Positions 36,706-45,887 are shown, numbered from the stretch's first letter. The stretch is DNA of 64,000 nt from Microbacter sp049976245 (GCA_049976245.1 JBMFIQ010000010.1:1-64000), one strand, 5' to 3'. The notes: generated from the sequence alone by a model not told the origin. Made by a program: numbers and translations.

Positions 36706-36736
36706 TTGTTTTCCCCTTTTGATTTTTGTACCTTTG
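36706..36736 (+). promoter_or_regulatory. Bacteroidota promoter for tpx
   Basis: TTG at 36706-36708 and TACCTTTG at 36729-36736 are separated by 20 bases, and the -7 box is an exact TAnnTTTG. The start codon follows 34 bases later. Confidence 0.55.
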
Positions 36737-36769
36737 TAAAAATAGATCATAAATAAAAATCTTTTAAAC

Positions 36770-37270
36770 ATGGCAACTGTATTATTTGGAGGAAAACCTA
36801 CCCCTTTGGCAGGAATTGAAATAAAAATTGGAGACATTGCTCCCGATGCAACTTTAATTGCAAAAGACTTGAGTGAAAAGCATTTGTCCGACTTCAACGG
36901 CAAGATAAAAATTCTTTCTATTTATCCAAGCATTGATACGTCGGTGTGTGCCACTCAAAACAGAAAATTTAACGAAGCAGCTTCATCATTGAGTGATGAT
37001 ATTGTGATTCTGTCCATTTCTATGGATTTACCTTTTGCTCAGGGACGTTTTTGTGCGGCAGAAGGACTTGACAAAGTCATCACGCTTTCGGATCATCGTT
37101 ATGCGGATTTTGGTTTGAAATATGGTTTTTTAATTGAGCCATTACGTCTTTTGGCTCGCGGAACAGTGGTTATTGACAAAAACAATGTGGTTCAACACGT
37201 TGAATACGTTCATGAGGTAACTACTGAACCAAACTACGAAGCAGCATTAGCTGTAGCCAAATCATTGTAA
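36770..37270 (+). CDS. tpx: Thiol peroxidase
   Basis: Tpx is an atypical two-Cys peroxiredoxin that reduces alkyl hydroperoxides and H2O2 with thioredoxin. The 166-residue protein has the peroxidatic Cys in PSIDTSVCATQ (about residue 61) and the resolving Cys in GRFCAAEGLDKVITLSD (about residue 95). Length is typical. It is monocistronic, with its own promoter and terminator. Confidence 0.95.
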   Translation: MATVLFGGKPTPLAGIEIKIGDIAPDATLIAKDLSEKHLSDFNGKIKILSIYPSIDTSVCATQNRKFNEAASSLSDDIVILSISMDLPFAQGRFCAAEGLDKVITLSDHRYADFGLKYGFLIEPLRLLARGTVVIDKNNVVQHVEYVHEVTTEPNYEAALAVAKSL

Positions 37271-37290
37271 AAGCTTTTTCTTTTTTTATC

Positions 37291-37329
37291 AAAGCGTTTT
37301 GATGTGTGATACATGAAAACGCTTTTTTT
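37291..37329 (+). terminator. Terminator after tpx
   Basis: AAAGCGTTTT (37291-37300) pairs with AAAACGCTTT (37316-37325), followed by further T residues. It is about 20 bases behind the tpx stop codon. Confidence 0.7.
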
Positions 37330-37513
37330 GTCTCCCTATTGCTTGAAAAATTGACTTATTTTGCTTATATTCGCAGCCTTATTTTATATCTCATGGTCAT
37401 TTATTTTTTGGCGAAGTTAGCCCAACTTTAGACAAGGAAAAACTTGAACAAAAATTTCCATCTGTTTCAATTATATTTAGCATCCTCATTTCACCTTTTA
37501 TTCAATCATTATC

Positions 37514-38263
37514 ATGACCTCTGACAGCGTAGTCATCATTCCCACTTACAATGAAAAAGAGAACATCGAAGCCATCATTCGAGCTGTTTTTTCTCTTTCA
37601 AAACCATTTCACATTTTGATCATTGATGATGGTTCACCCGATGGGACTGCCAATATTGTAAAATCATTGCAATCCGTTTTCTCCGATTCACTCTTTTTGC
37701 TCGAACGACAAGGAAAACAAGGATTAGGAACGGCTTACATTGCTGGTTTTCATTGGGCTATTGAACATCAATATGATTTCATTTTTGAAATGGATGCCGA
37801 TTTTTCCCACAATCCCAATGACCTGTTACGTCTATACCAAGCCTGTACGGACGATCATGCCGATGTAGCCATTGGATCACGCTATGTCAACAACGTGGTC
37901 AATGTTATCAACTGGCCGATTGGACGAGTTATCATGTCCTACTTTGCCTCAAGTTATGTGCGTTTTATCACGGGAATGAAAATTTTCGACACCACGGCGG
38001 GTTTCAAGTGCTATCGTAGAAATGTATTGGAAACCATCGAATTGGACAAGATTCGATTCAAAGGTTATGCTTTTCAAATTGAAATGAAATTCACGGCCTA
38101 TCAATGCGGGTTCCACATTGTGGAAGTCCCCATCGTTTTTGCCAATAGGGTTTTAGGTGTTTCAAAAATGAACGGAGGCATTTTTGGAGAAGCCTTTTTT
38201 GGCGTGATCAAACTCAAACTTCAAAGTTATTTTAGAAAATATCCCCGCAAAAAGATTGCCTAA
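37514..38263 (+). CDS. Polyprenol-phosphate mannosyltransferase-like GT2
   Basis: This 249-residue family 2 glycosyltransferase resembles dolichol/polyprenol monophosphomannose synthases. It has IIPTYNEKENIEAII at the N-terminus, LIIDDGSPDGTANIV, the DxD-type EMDADFSHNP and RFKGYAFQIEMKF near residue 185. It has no C-terminal membrane domain, so it is the soluble or peripheral type. The product would be a lipid-linked sugar for surface glycans. The exact sugar is an inference from the family. Confidence 0.85.
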   Translation: MTSDSVVIIPTYNEKENIEAIIRAVFSLSKPFHILIIDDGSPDGTANIVKSLQSVFSDSLFLLERQGKQGLGTAYIAGFHWAIEHQYDFIFEMDADFSHNPNDLLRLYQACTDDHADVAIGSRYVNNVVNVINWPIGRVIMSYFASSYVRFITGMKIFDTTAGFKCYRRNVLETIELDKIRFKGYAFQIEMKFTAYQCGFHIVEVPIVFANRVLGVSKMNGGIFGEAFFGVIKLKLQSYFRKYPRKKIA

Positions 38264-38267
38264 TGGG

Positions 38268-39530
38268 TTATAAAGAACTGATCAATAACCAAATATTTAA
38301 TCCAATCACGATCAAGGCAATGATCCCCATGAGGATCATTGTTTGTTTTTTGTTGGCATAAACGCCCATGACTTTTGGAGAAGAAGTGAGATAAAATTGG
38401 GCTAAAATGGTGATTGGGAGTTGAATACTCAGGATCATCTGCGAAATAATCAGGGCATTCAACGGATTGGTCACAAAAAACAGCAGCACTACCGCTCCAA
38501 CAATTGAGATAAGAACCCCCAATTTTGAATGATTGTCGCGAATATCAAAAGGTTCGGCAAACAGTCCGGTAAAAATAGACCCACCTGCCATGCCGGAAGT
38601 AACGGAAGAGGCAATTCCCGAAAACAACAACGCAATGGCGAAAATATCTGAAGCACTTCGGCCTAAAAGCGGCGTCAACAACTGATGAGCCTGCTGCAAT
38701 TCCGAAATGGCTTTTCCGGCTACAAAAAAAGTTGCCGCTGCCATGATAAACATGGCTAAATTGATTGCCCATCCGGCAATCATTGAAAAAAGGGTATCGA
38801 AAAATTCATATTTCAACAATTTTTGAATCGAAGCCGGTGTCCTTTTATTCAACTGACGACTTTGGATGATTTCGGAATGCAAAAACAAATTGTGTGGCAT
38901 CACCACTGCACCTAAAACACTCATAATCATCACTATTGATCCTGAAGGAACCTGAGGAACAAACGTATGAACGGCCACTTGCATCCATTCAATGTGCACA
39001 AGGGATAATTCATAAATGAAGGAGATGCCGATGATAGAGACAAAACCAATGATCCAACGCTCAATCTTTCGATAGGAATTGGTGAAAATAAAAAACAAAA
39101 CCAGAATGGCGGATAACATCACGCCGATCATCATGGGAAGGCCAAAAAGCATTTGCAGGGCAATGGCAGCCCCTAATAATTCGGCCAGCGAAGTAGCGAC
39201 CGATGCCAACACCGCAGAAATGATGACAGGACGCGACACCTTGCGAGGCAAGTGTTCATTGACTGCTTCCGAAAGGCACAATCCGGTGACAATGCCCAAA
39301 TGCGCCACGTTGTGTTGCAACACAATGAGCATCAACGTACTCAACGTAATGACCCATAAAAGAGAATAGCCAAACTCTGCACCACCTGCAAAGTTGGTTG
39401 CCCAATTTCCGGGATCAATAAAACCGACCGTAACCAATAAACCCGGCCCAATGTATTTAAAAATTTCAAATGCTTTCCTGGATGGATGATGCGCACTTCG
39501 ACGCCAATCTTTTTTTCTAAAAAACTTCAT
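38268..39530 (-). CDS. mntH: Nramp-type divalent metal (Mn2+/Fe2+) transporter
   Basis: This proton-coupled metal importer has about 420 residues from ATG 39530 (MKFFRKKDWRR). An ATG at 39542 is also possible. The two metal-binding motifs are intact: DPGN in VGFIDPGNWATNF (first helix) and MPHN in GAVVMPHNLFLHSE (sixth helix). About eleven helices are expected. It is convergent with the GT2 gene (5 bases apart) and divergent from the photolyase. I see no riboswitch-like leader. Confidence 0.92.
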   Translation of the reverse strand: MKFFRKKDWRRSAHHPSRKAFEIFKYIGPGLLVTVGFIDPGNWATNFAGGAEFGYSLLWVITLSTLMLIVLQHNVAHLGIVTGLCLSEAVNEHLPRKVSRPVIISAVLASVATSLAELLGAAIALQMLFGLPMMIGVMLSAILVLFFIFTNSYRKIERWIIGFVSIIGISFIYELSLVHIEWMQVAVHTFVPQVPSGSIVMIMSVLGAVVMPHNLFLHSEIIQSRQLNKRTPASIQKLLKYEFFDTLFSMIAGWAINLAMFIMAAATFFVAGKAISELQQAHQLLTPLLGRSASDIFAIALLFSGIASSVTSGMAGGSIFTGLFAEPFDIRDNHSKLGVLISIVGAVVLLFFVTNPLNALIISQMILSIQLPITILAQFYLTSSPKVMGVYANKKQTMILMGIIALIVIGLNIWLLISSL

Positions 39531-39602
39531 GTCTTTAATCATATTTTTCACAATGTTACAAATAAAAAAGAGAATACACAAGATGATAAACGCTTCTTTT
39601 TA

Positions 39603-39610
39603 TATCTTTG
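39603..39610 (+). promoter_or_regulatory. -7 box upstream of photolyase gene
   Basis: TATCTTTG is an exact TAnnTTTG match 50 bases before the photolyase ATG. No clear -33 partner is seen. Confidence 0.4.
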
Positions 39611-39659
39611 TGACAAGCGTAAAATGGATTGAACTTCCAAACCAAATTGAATCAGAAGC

Positions 39660-41015
39660 ATGAACGGCATTGATCCAAGACGCATCACGGTGCACAAAGC
39701 ATCATCGCAGCCGATCAACGGCATTGTGGTTTATCGAATGAGTCGCGATCAGCGGGTTGAAGATAACTGGGCATTGCTTTTTGCACAGCAACTTGCCGAC
39801 GAATCGGACGCCTTGCTGATAGTGGTATTCAATTTGTTGACGCACTATCCCAATGCCAACACGCGTTCTTTCGATTTCATGATGAAAGGTCTCCATGAAG
39901 TTGACCAAAAATTAGCCGCTTATCACATACCTTTCATCCTGCTTTGCCACGAGAAGCCTGAAGAAGGATTTGCCAACTTCATTCATGAAAATGGCGTTAA
40001 AGCCGTTGTATCGGATTTTGATCCCTTGCGACACAAGCAAACTTGGATTCAATTCATCAACAACATTCCACACATTGCTCATTACGAAGTAGATGCGCAC
40101 AACATTGTTCCCTGTCGTTTCGTGTCGAACAAAGTCGAATTTGCAGCCTACACACTTCGAACAAAAATTCATCGATGGCTTGATGAATTTCTGACTGAAT
40201 TTCCTTCATTACATGAACAAAACCACAAAGCAAATTCCATGTTAAAATCCTGTTCGTGGGACGAAGCTACAAAAAAACTCAGCATGATTGAATGCGTATC
40301 TCCTGTTGAATGGCTCTCACCGGGTTGCCAGGCAGCCAAAAAGATGCTTCAAACTTTCATGATGGAAAAATTGTCTTCCTACGACGAAAGGCGAAATCAT
40401 CCTGAATGGGATGGACAATCCAATTTGTCGCCATACCTCCATTTCGGCCAAATTGCCGCACAACGTATTGCGTTGGAAATCATAAAACAACCACGTTCAA
40501 CTTCTCGCGAAGCATTTTTGGAAGAATTGATTGTTCGACGTGAATTAGCCGATAATTTTTGTTTTTACAACCCACATTACGATCAGACGGAAGGATTCCC
40601 CGACTGGGCAAAAACAGACATGGCTGTTCATCAAAAAGACCCAAGAACCTATCTTTATTCGACGGAAAAATTGGAACAAGCCATGACGCACGATGCACTT
40701 TGGAATGCTGCTCAAATGGAACTGAAAAAACGAGGTAAAATGCACGGATACATGCGCATGTATTGGGCTAAAAAGCTGTTGGAATGGAGCGATTCACCTG
40801 AGACAGCCTTGCAAGTAGCCATTTACCTGAACGATAAATATGCTTTAGACGGACGTGATCCCAATGGCTATACCGGCATTGCATGGAGCATTGGAGGCGT
40901 TCATGACAGAGCCTGGTTTTCACGCCCGATCTTTGGCAAAATCAGGTACATGAGTTTCAACGGCTGCAGATCAAAATTCGATGTTGATGCTTACATTCGT
41001 CAGCAAATGACATGA
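39660..41015 (+). CDS. phr: Class II CPD photolyase
   Basis: This enzyme repairs cyclobutane pyrimidine dimers in DNA using light and FAD. The 451-residue protein has the class II pattern: VVYRMSRDQRVEDNWAL near the N-terminus, the FAD-binding region SNLSPYLHFGQIAAQRIALE, EELIVRRELADNFCFYNPHYD, and the C-terminal GYTGIAWSIGGVHDRAWFSRPIFGKIRYMS. Its presence near the carotenoid genes points to an organism that meets light. Confidence 0.95.
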   Translation: MNGIDPRRITVHKASSQPINGIVVYRMSRDQRVEDNWALLFAQQLADESDALLIVVFNLLTHYPNANTRSFDFMMKGLHEVDQKLAAYHIPFILLCHEKPEEGFANFIHENGVKAVVSDFDPLRHKQTWIQFINNIPHIAHYEVDAHNIVPCRFVSNKVEFAAYTLRTKIHRWLDEFLTEFPSLHEQNHKANSMLKSCSWDEATKKLSMIECVSPVEWLSPGCQAAKKMLQTFMMEKLSSYDERRNHPEWDGQSNLSPYLHFGQIAAQRIALEIIKQPRSTSREAFLEELIVRRELADNFCFYNPHYDQTEGFPDWAKTDMAVHQKDPRTYLYSTEKLEQAMTHDALWNAAQMELKKRGKMHGYMRMYWAKKLLEWSDSPETALQVAIYLNDKYALDGRDPNGYTGIAWSIGGVHDRAWFSRPIFGKIRYMSFNGCRSKFDVDAYIRQQMT

Positions 41016-41093
41016 ATGACTCCACTTCCAACGCTTCATTTTGGTTTGTTGAACATGCAAGGTTTATCCCGAAATGAAAAGAAATTTATTTGA

Positions 41094-43193
41094 TTACTTG
41101 TCAAAAAATGCACCGACAGGCGGAAGCATCCACTCCTCCAACAAAGGATGCTCATGTCGGACAAAGGCGAACGTTATTCCTTGATCATTAACCCAAATGC
41201 CTTCTTTATCATTGAATTGCAAATGACCTTCTTTGAAGATGCGTTCATGATGCGCAGCATCATTGGTCATCGAGATAAAGTTCAATGCCAACACTTCATG
41301 CGTCGATTTTGAAGCCAAAAACCATTGATATCGATCAGCAGGAAAAGCATTTTTCGGCACATCTAACCGTTTAATTTCAAAAAGCGTAAATTCTTCTTGA
41401 TCGAAATAAAACAACGGTTCAAATTGCTGATAAAACAACTCATTTGAATGACGAATGTAATCCAACAACTTTTCAACGGCCTCTTCTTCGGGAATGTTCT
41501 TTTCAATGCATTGATGATGATGGTAAAGGCTGACTTTCCCTTTTGCGGCGCCAACATAACCAAAATCGGCATCGGCCATTTCACCCGGCCCGTTCACAAT
41601 GCATCCCATCACGCCAATTTTCAAGCCCACCAAATCTTTGGTTGCTTCTTTTACACGAGCCAATGTCGATTGCAAATCAAACATGGTTCGCCCACAGCCG
41701 GGGCAAGAAATGTACTCGGTTTTGGAAATGCGCACACGGGCTGCCTGCAAAATGCCAAATGAGGTATCAACAACCGACGAGGAAGGCAAAGCGTAATTTT
41801 CCAACAACACGCCGTCACCAAAACCATCCAACAACAAACTACCAACATCGACCGACGCCTGAATTTGAAAATACTCCTCATCAGCTTCGTTGTAAACACG
41901 ATGAATGATTACGGGCGTTTCACACCGATGAATCGTCAACTGATGAAAAAAAGCCCTCATTTCGCCTGTTGCATTGAGATGAGGCGATGACAACAAAATC
42001 ACGACATTGTTGGATTCTTTCAAATGCTGTATGCGTTCAGCTGTTAAATCGCTCCATTGCATTTTTACCAAAAACCACGTATCCCGCCGATCTTTTGCTT
42101 TTTCCCATTCCGAAACGCAAAGCGCGGGATGATCACTCAACAGGTGATCAGGATGCAAACGAAACGTACCGTTTGATGAAGCCATCACAATCGGAGGATA
42201 ATGCGCACCTATTTTATTCACGGCAGAAGTTTTGCGTCGATGATATGCGTACGGATTAAACGAAGGATCAACTTGAGCTGCAATGCGGGGATGATGAAGG
42301 CGTTGTTCAACATATTGCACCAATTTCTTGGCCACGGGAATCTCTTTTTCAGGATCTTCGCTCAATGAAACCCTTATGGTATCGCCAATGCCGTCGATCA
42401 ACAAAGCGCCTATGCCGACAGCCGATTTAATTCGACCATCTTCACCATCACCCGCTTCGGTTACTCCCAAATGCAGCGGATAATGCATGCCTTCCTCCTG
42501 CATTGTTTTGATAAACAAGCGCACCGTCTGAACCATCATCAATGTGTTGGAGGCTTTGATGGAAATCACCACGTTGTTAAAATCATCGTCACGACAAATG
42601 CGTAAAAACTCCATGCACGATTCCACCATGCCTTGGGGCGAATTGCCGTACCGGCTCATGATCCGATCCGACAACGATCCATGATTGACTCCAATGCGCA
42701 AAGCGGTATGATGAGCCTTGCAAATGGAAAGCAAAGGCAAAAGACGCACACGAATTTTTTCAATTTCCTTACGATAGGATTCGTCTGTATAGTCAATTTG
42801 GCGGAAAGTTCGTCCGGCATCAACAAAATTACCCGGATTAATTCTGACTTTCTCCACAAATTGTGCCGCCACTTCAGCAGCGTTCGGATTGAAATGAATG
42901 TCTGCCGAAAGCGGCTGATGATAACCTCGATCCGACAACCCTTGGCGTATGGCATGAAGATTTTCGGCTTCACGAATACCTTGAGCCGTTAATCGAACCA
43001 GATCGGCCCCTGCATCAAAAATGCGCATGGCCTGAGCTATGGAACTTTCCGTGTCCATGGTCGAAGTGTTCGTCATCGATTGAACCGCAATGGGATGGTT
43101 TTCACCTAATTTTAAATGTCCAATGGACACTTCGATCGAGGGAAAACGGTGATAATTAAATAAATTCTCACAATATAATGATTGATTATTCAT
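41094..43193 (-). CDS. ispG: 4-hydroxy-3-methylbut-2-enyl diphosphate synthase, long form
   Basis: IspG (GcpE) makes HMBPP in the non-mevalonate isoprenoid pathway with a [4Fe-4S] cluster. The 699-residue protein is the long type, with a large insertion between the N-terminal TIM barrel (PIAVQSMTNTSTMDTESSI...) and the C-terminal cluster domain. Cluster Cys are in SCPGCGRTMFDL and GCIVNGPGEMADADFGYVG. The insertion spans roughly residues 300-500. It supplies precursors for the carotenoid operon a few kilobases away. The last 100 residues extend past the cluster domain. Confidence 0.95.
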   Translation of the reverse strand: MNNQSLYCENLFNYHRFPSIEVSIGHLKLGENHPIAVQSMTNTSTMDTESSIAQAMRIFDAGADLVRLTAQGIREAENLHAIRQGLSDRGYHQPLSADIHFNPNAAEVAAQFVEKVRINPGNFVDAGRTFRQIDYTDESYRKEIEKIRVRLLPLLSICKAHHTALRIGVNHGSLSDRIMSRYGNSPQGMVESCMEFLRICRDDDFNNVVISIKASNTLMMVQTVRLFIKTMQEEGMHYPLHLGVTEAGDGEDGRIKSAVGIGALLIDGIGDTIRVSLSEDPEKEIPVAKKLVQYVEQRLHHPRIAAQVDPSFNPYAYHRRKTSAVNKIGAHYPPIVMASSNGTFRLHPDHLLSDHPALCVSEWEKAKDRRDTWFLVKMQWSDLTAERIQHLKESNNVVILLSSPHLNATGEMRAFFHQLTIHRCETPVIIHRVYNEADEEYFQIQASVDVGSLLLDGFGDGVLLENYALPSSSVVDTSFGILQAARVRISKTEYISCPGCGRTMFDLQSTLARVKEATKDLVGLKIGVMGCIVNGPGEMADADFGYVGAAKGKVSLYHHHQCIEKNIPEEEAVEKLLDYIRHSNELFYQQFEPLFYFDQEEFTLFEIKRLDVPKNAFPADRYQWFLASKSTHEVLALNFISMTNDAAHHERIFKEGHLQFNDKEGIWVNDQGITFAFVRHEHPLLEEWMLPPVGAFFDK

Positions 43194-43351
43194 TTGTTTG
43201 AAATTTTTGTTTACTTGTGTAAGTGAGTTTTTACCAATAAATTGATAAAACTCGCGTTTAAAAAGTTTATTTATTTGACTTTCATCCGATCAAAAAACAC
43301 CATCGAGGTATGGAACAACTCCATTTTCATTGAATGCTAACTTGGGGCTCG

Positions 43352-44032
43352 TTAATGTTGAATGGGATGATGTTCCACATATCGACACCACGAACGAAGG
43401 CCACAAGCATCACAAGAGGGTTTGCGCGCCATGCAGACATAACGGCCATGCAAAATAAGCCAGTGATGAGCTTTAGGCAATAATGCTTTTGGAAACAACT
43501 CGGTCAAAATTTTTTCCGTTTCGAGCGGCGATTTGGAATTGGTGGTCAATCCATAACGTTCGGCTACACGAAAAACATGCGTATCGACGGCCATCACCGG
43601 TTGATGATGAATGATGGAAGCCACCACATTGGCAGTTTTTCGTCCAACACCTTTCAATGTTTGCAACGTTTCAGCATCGGCGGGAATTTTGCCGTCAAAC
43701 TCCGTCATGACCTGTTGAGCCATTGCCACTAAATGACGGGCTTTGTTGTTGGGATAAGAAATGCTTCGAATCTGATTCAACACCTCTGCCTGTGATGCCT
43801 TGGCCAACTTTTCAACGGTAGGGAAAGTCTCAAAAAATGAGGTTGTGACCATGTTTACCCTTTTGTCGGTACATTGAGCCGAAAGCATGACGGCAACCAA
43901 CAACTCATAATCGGAACCATAATTTAATTCGCTGCGTGGATCAGGCATGTTCACCTCAAACCATTCAATAAGTCGATTGCAACGTTCCTGAGGCGTCAAT
44001 TTCTCTTCTGTTTTCAAATCGTCCTTTTTCAT
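43352..44032 (-). CDS. nth: Endonuclease III
   Basis: Nth is a DNA glycosylase/AP lyase for oxidised pyrimidines. The 226-residue protein has the helix-hairpin-helix LQTLKGVGRKTANVV with the catalytic Lys, the catalytic Asp in AVDTHVFRVAERYG, and a complete C-x6-C-x2-C-x5-C iron-sulfur loop (CMARKPSCDACGLRSWC). It is followed upstream on the same strand by a GNAT gene. Confidence 0.96.
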   Translation of the reverse strand: MKKDDLKTEEKLTPQERCNRLIEWFEVNMPDPRSELNYGSDYELLVAVMLSAQCTDKRVNMVTTSFFETFPTVEKLAKASQAEVLNQIRSISYPNNKARHLVAMAQQVMTEFDGKIPADAETLQTLKGVGRKTANVVASIIHHQPVMAVDTHVFRVAERYGLTTNSKSPLETEKILTELFPKALLPKAHHWLILHGRYVCMARKPSCDACGLRSWCRYVEHHPIQH

Positions 44033-44066
44033 TTTAGCTCCATGTAAGCCAACTGCCGTTCGAAAA

Positions 44067-44621
44067 TCAATCGGGCAAATTTACTTGATAGACATATTGA
44101 TACAACCGTTGTTTGATGATGTTACAATCGGAATGCGACGCGGCCGACGAATCGCCAAACAGCATGAGATGTAATGGCACAGCCGCTTTCTCCTTGTCAT
44201 ATGGCGGTTGAAGATAATCGACGTCGCACAAGGAAAAACCGTGACGCTCGTAAAAGGCAATGCGCCTTTCGGCAAGGCTTGATGTGGGTTTTTCCACTTC
44301 AATGACCACGTTGGCGTTAACCCGTTGAAGAAAACGATGCATTGCATCCGTCCCCACCCCATTGCCACGAAACGAATGAATAACCGCAAAATGTTCGATG
44401 TAATGAAACGATTTCAGATCCCAAACATTGAAAATGCCAACAGGCCTTTGTTCAACCGTTAAAACATAAGGCGAAAAAGAAGGCACATTCAACAGCTGCT
44501 CCATTTGTTCAGCAGAGCGTCTTTCAACAAGCGGGAATGACGCTTCAAGGCAGGTCAACATAAACGACCATAAAGGATCACTTGCGGAGTGAATGATCTG
44601 AAAATGGAGCTTCATATTCAT
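44067..44621 (-). CDS. GNAT family N-acetyltransferase
   Basis: This 184-residue acetyltransferase has the acetyl-CoA motif HSFRGNGVGTDAMHRFL near residue 85 and a later FYERHGF segment. The substrate is unknown. It lies between nth and a nitroreductase gene, all on the minus strand. A 41-base palindrome occupies the gap to the nitroreductase. Confidence 0.8.
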   Translation of the reverse strand: MNMKLHFQIIHSASDPLWSFMLTCLEASFPLVERRSAEQMEQLLNVPSFSPYVLTVEQRPVGIFNVWDLKSFHYIEHFAVIHSFRGNGVGTDAMHRFLQRVNANVVIEVEKPTSSLAERRIAFYERHGFSLCDVDYLQPPYDKEKAAVPLHLMLFGDSSAASHSDCNIIKQRLYQYVYQVNLPD

Positions 44622-44661
44622 TTTAAATGCTGTTTAAATGCCATTTAAACAACATTTAAAA
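44621..44661. repeat. 41-base AT-rich palindrome
   Basis: The left arm 44621-44640 and right arm 44642-44661 are reverse complements at 19 of 20 positions around a central C at 44641. Each arm contains two TTTAAAT-type units. It spans the space between the nitroreductase stop codon and the GNAT start codon. Confidence 0.7.
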
Positions 44662-45183
44662 GCCATTGTAATGGATTTTGCTCCTCAGCGTGTCATCCAT
44701 GTGTCGAGGTTCCAATTCCTGTGCTTTATATCCGACAGCCACCATATCGAGAATGCGAAGATGATCAGGCACATACAAAATATTTCGAAGATAATCTTCG
44801 GCAGAAATGCGTTCATTGTGAGGACGTCGTGCCACTTGAACCCAACAACTTCCCAATCCAAGAGCTTCTGCCTCCAATTCGATAAACGCAGAAGCAATGG
44901 CTCCGTTTTCAATCCATGCATCGTTGCGCTGCGGATCCATGACCACCACAATGGCTAAAGGTGCATTGGCAATAAAACTGCTGCTTTGCTGCCGACACAA
45001 AGAGAGTTTCTGCAATAATTCAGGCTGATCCACCACAATAAACTCCCACGAACGGCTGTTTTTTGATGTTGGCGCAAGCAAAGCTGCTCTCAAGAGTTGC
45101 TCCACTTTTTCCTCTTCTACCGGTCTGTTTTCAAAACGACGAATGCTTCTTCGTTGCTCCATTAAAGGTATTAATGTGTCCAT
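44656..45183 (-). CDS. Nitroreductase family protein
   Basis: This 175-residue FMN-dependent oxidoreductase-like protein starts MDTLIPLMEQRRSIRRFENRPVEEEKVEQLL, with the Arg-rich FMN-binding segment RRSIRRF. It also has APTSKNSRSWEFIVV and a later GLGSCWVQ. The small size fits the nitroreductase subgroup common in Bacteroidota. The natural substrate is unknown. A leader of about 90 bases with a hairpin precedes it. Confidence 0.85.
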   Translation of the reverse strand: MDTLIPLMEQRRSIRRFENRPVEEEKVEQLLRAALLAPTSKNSRSWEFIVVDQPELLQKLSLCRQQSSSFIANAPLAIVVVMDPQRNDAWIENGAIASAFIELEAEALGLGSCWVQVARRPHNERISAEDYLRNILYVPDHLRILDMVAVGYKAQELEPRHMDDTLRSKIHYNGF

Positions 45184-45281
45184 TGATTTAAATTTTGTTT
45201 TTCAAACACGCTGCTTCAAGCGTGTTGCGCTTGTTTGTTTCTCTTTTTTTGCACTCAGTTTTCTTTATCGATGCAAATATA
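45184..45281 (-). promoter_or_regulatory. Nitroreductase leader with hairpin and -7 box
   Basis: On the minus strand TATATTTG (45274-45281) fits the -7 consensus. The transcribed leader contains AACACGC (45205-45211) paired with GCGTGTT (45220-45226) around an 8-base loop, ending about 20 bases before the start codon. It may influence translation. Confidence 0.45.
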
Positions 45282-45443
45282 CGGCAAAATCATTGCAATT
45301 GAATTGATCCGCTTTGAGCGAAACGTAAAAAACCGACTTCGTTTTTTTCACGCAGTTTCAGTGCAAAAAGTGAACCCATGATGAATTGATCCTTTCAATC
45401 TACTTTGATGGTCAAGAAATGAGTTATCAATATCGATTTTAGT

Positions 45444-45502
45444 GATGAAAATAACCATTTGACAAGTTCCATACAACCTTTAAAAATCAAATATTTACGT
45501 AG
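45444..45502 (+). repeat. Dispersed leader-like repeat, copy D (5' truncated)
   Basis: This copy keeps AAGTTCCATACAACC and the subfamily-1 tail CCTTTAAAAATCAAA-TATTTACG seen in copy C, but lacks the TATGCTCAA core. No gene starts directly after it. The interval 45282-45887 holds copies D and E, a 23-base tandem repeat and the crtI terminator, and otherwise no gene. Confidence 0.65.
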
Positions 45503-45604
45503 GTATCAATCTGTTCATCAAAACGAGCAAGATGGATGTACGTTGAGCATGATTTTTTACATCACTTTAGTAACTCGACTAAAGATGCTTTAGCTTCACG
45601 TCAC

Positions 45605-45673
45605 AAGGTATTTATGATTACCGTCATAAGGTGCTTGTGATTACCGACGCATGGTGTTTGCGATTATCGATGA
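45605..45673 (+). repeat. Three tandem 23-base degenerate units
   Basis: Units 45605-45627, 45628-45650 and 45651-45673 share the pattern A(A/T)GGT-TT-(T)G-GATTA-CGA/T. The first two agree closely around GATTACCG, and the third has drifted more. The array ends ten bases before copy E of the dispersed repeat. Confidence 0.6.
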
Positions 45674-45682
45674 AGAGAAGAT

Positions 45683-45777
45683 ATGAAACGAGCCATAAAA
45701 AGAGCTTATGCTCAAGAAAATGACTATTTGGCGAGTTCCATACAACCTTAATCTTAAAAAATAAAATAGATGTATGA
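45683..45777 (+). repeat. Dispersed leader-like repeat, copy E
   Basis: This is the best-preserved copy and matches copy B over about 90 bases. It contains the 22-codon frame starting MKRAIKRAYAQ and ending TAA at 45751, then CTTAAAAAATAAAATAGA and an ATG where copy B has the permease start. Here no gene follows on the plus strand. Confidence 0.75.
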
Positions 45778-45780
45778 AAA

Positions 45781-45813
45781 ACTTCCCGCATGATTTCAAT
45801 TCAAGCGGGAAGC
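45781..45813 (-). terminator. Terminator of the carotenoid transcript after crtI
   Basis: On the minus strand, CTTCCCGC (from 45812) pairs with GCGGGAAG (to 45782) and is followed by TTTTT. It lies about 75 bases past the crtI stop codon. Confidence 0.7.
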
Positions 45814-45887
45814 AATGCATCTGATCAAACCCTGATGTTCAAGGCTCATTTCGATAACAAAAAACTTTTGACGAAGCCCAACCTGTT

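Noticed and set aside
45605..45673. CRISPR array
   Set aside because: The 23-base units are directly adjacent, without spacers, and there are no cas genes.
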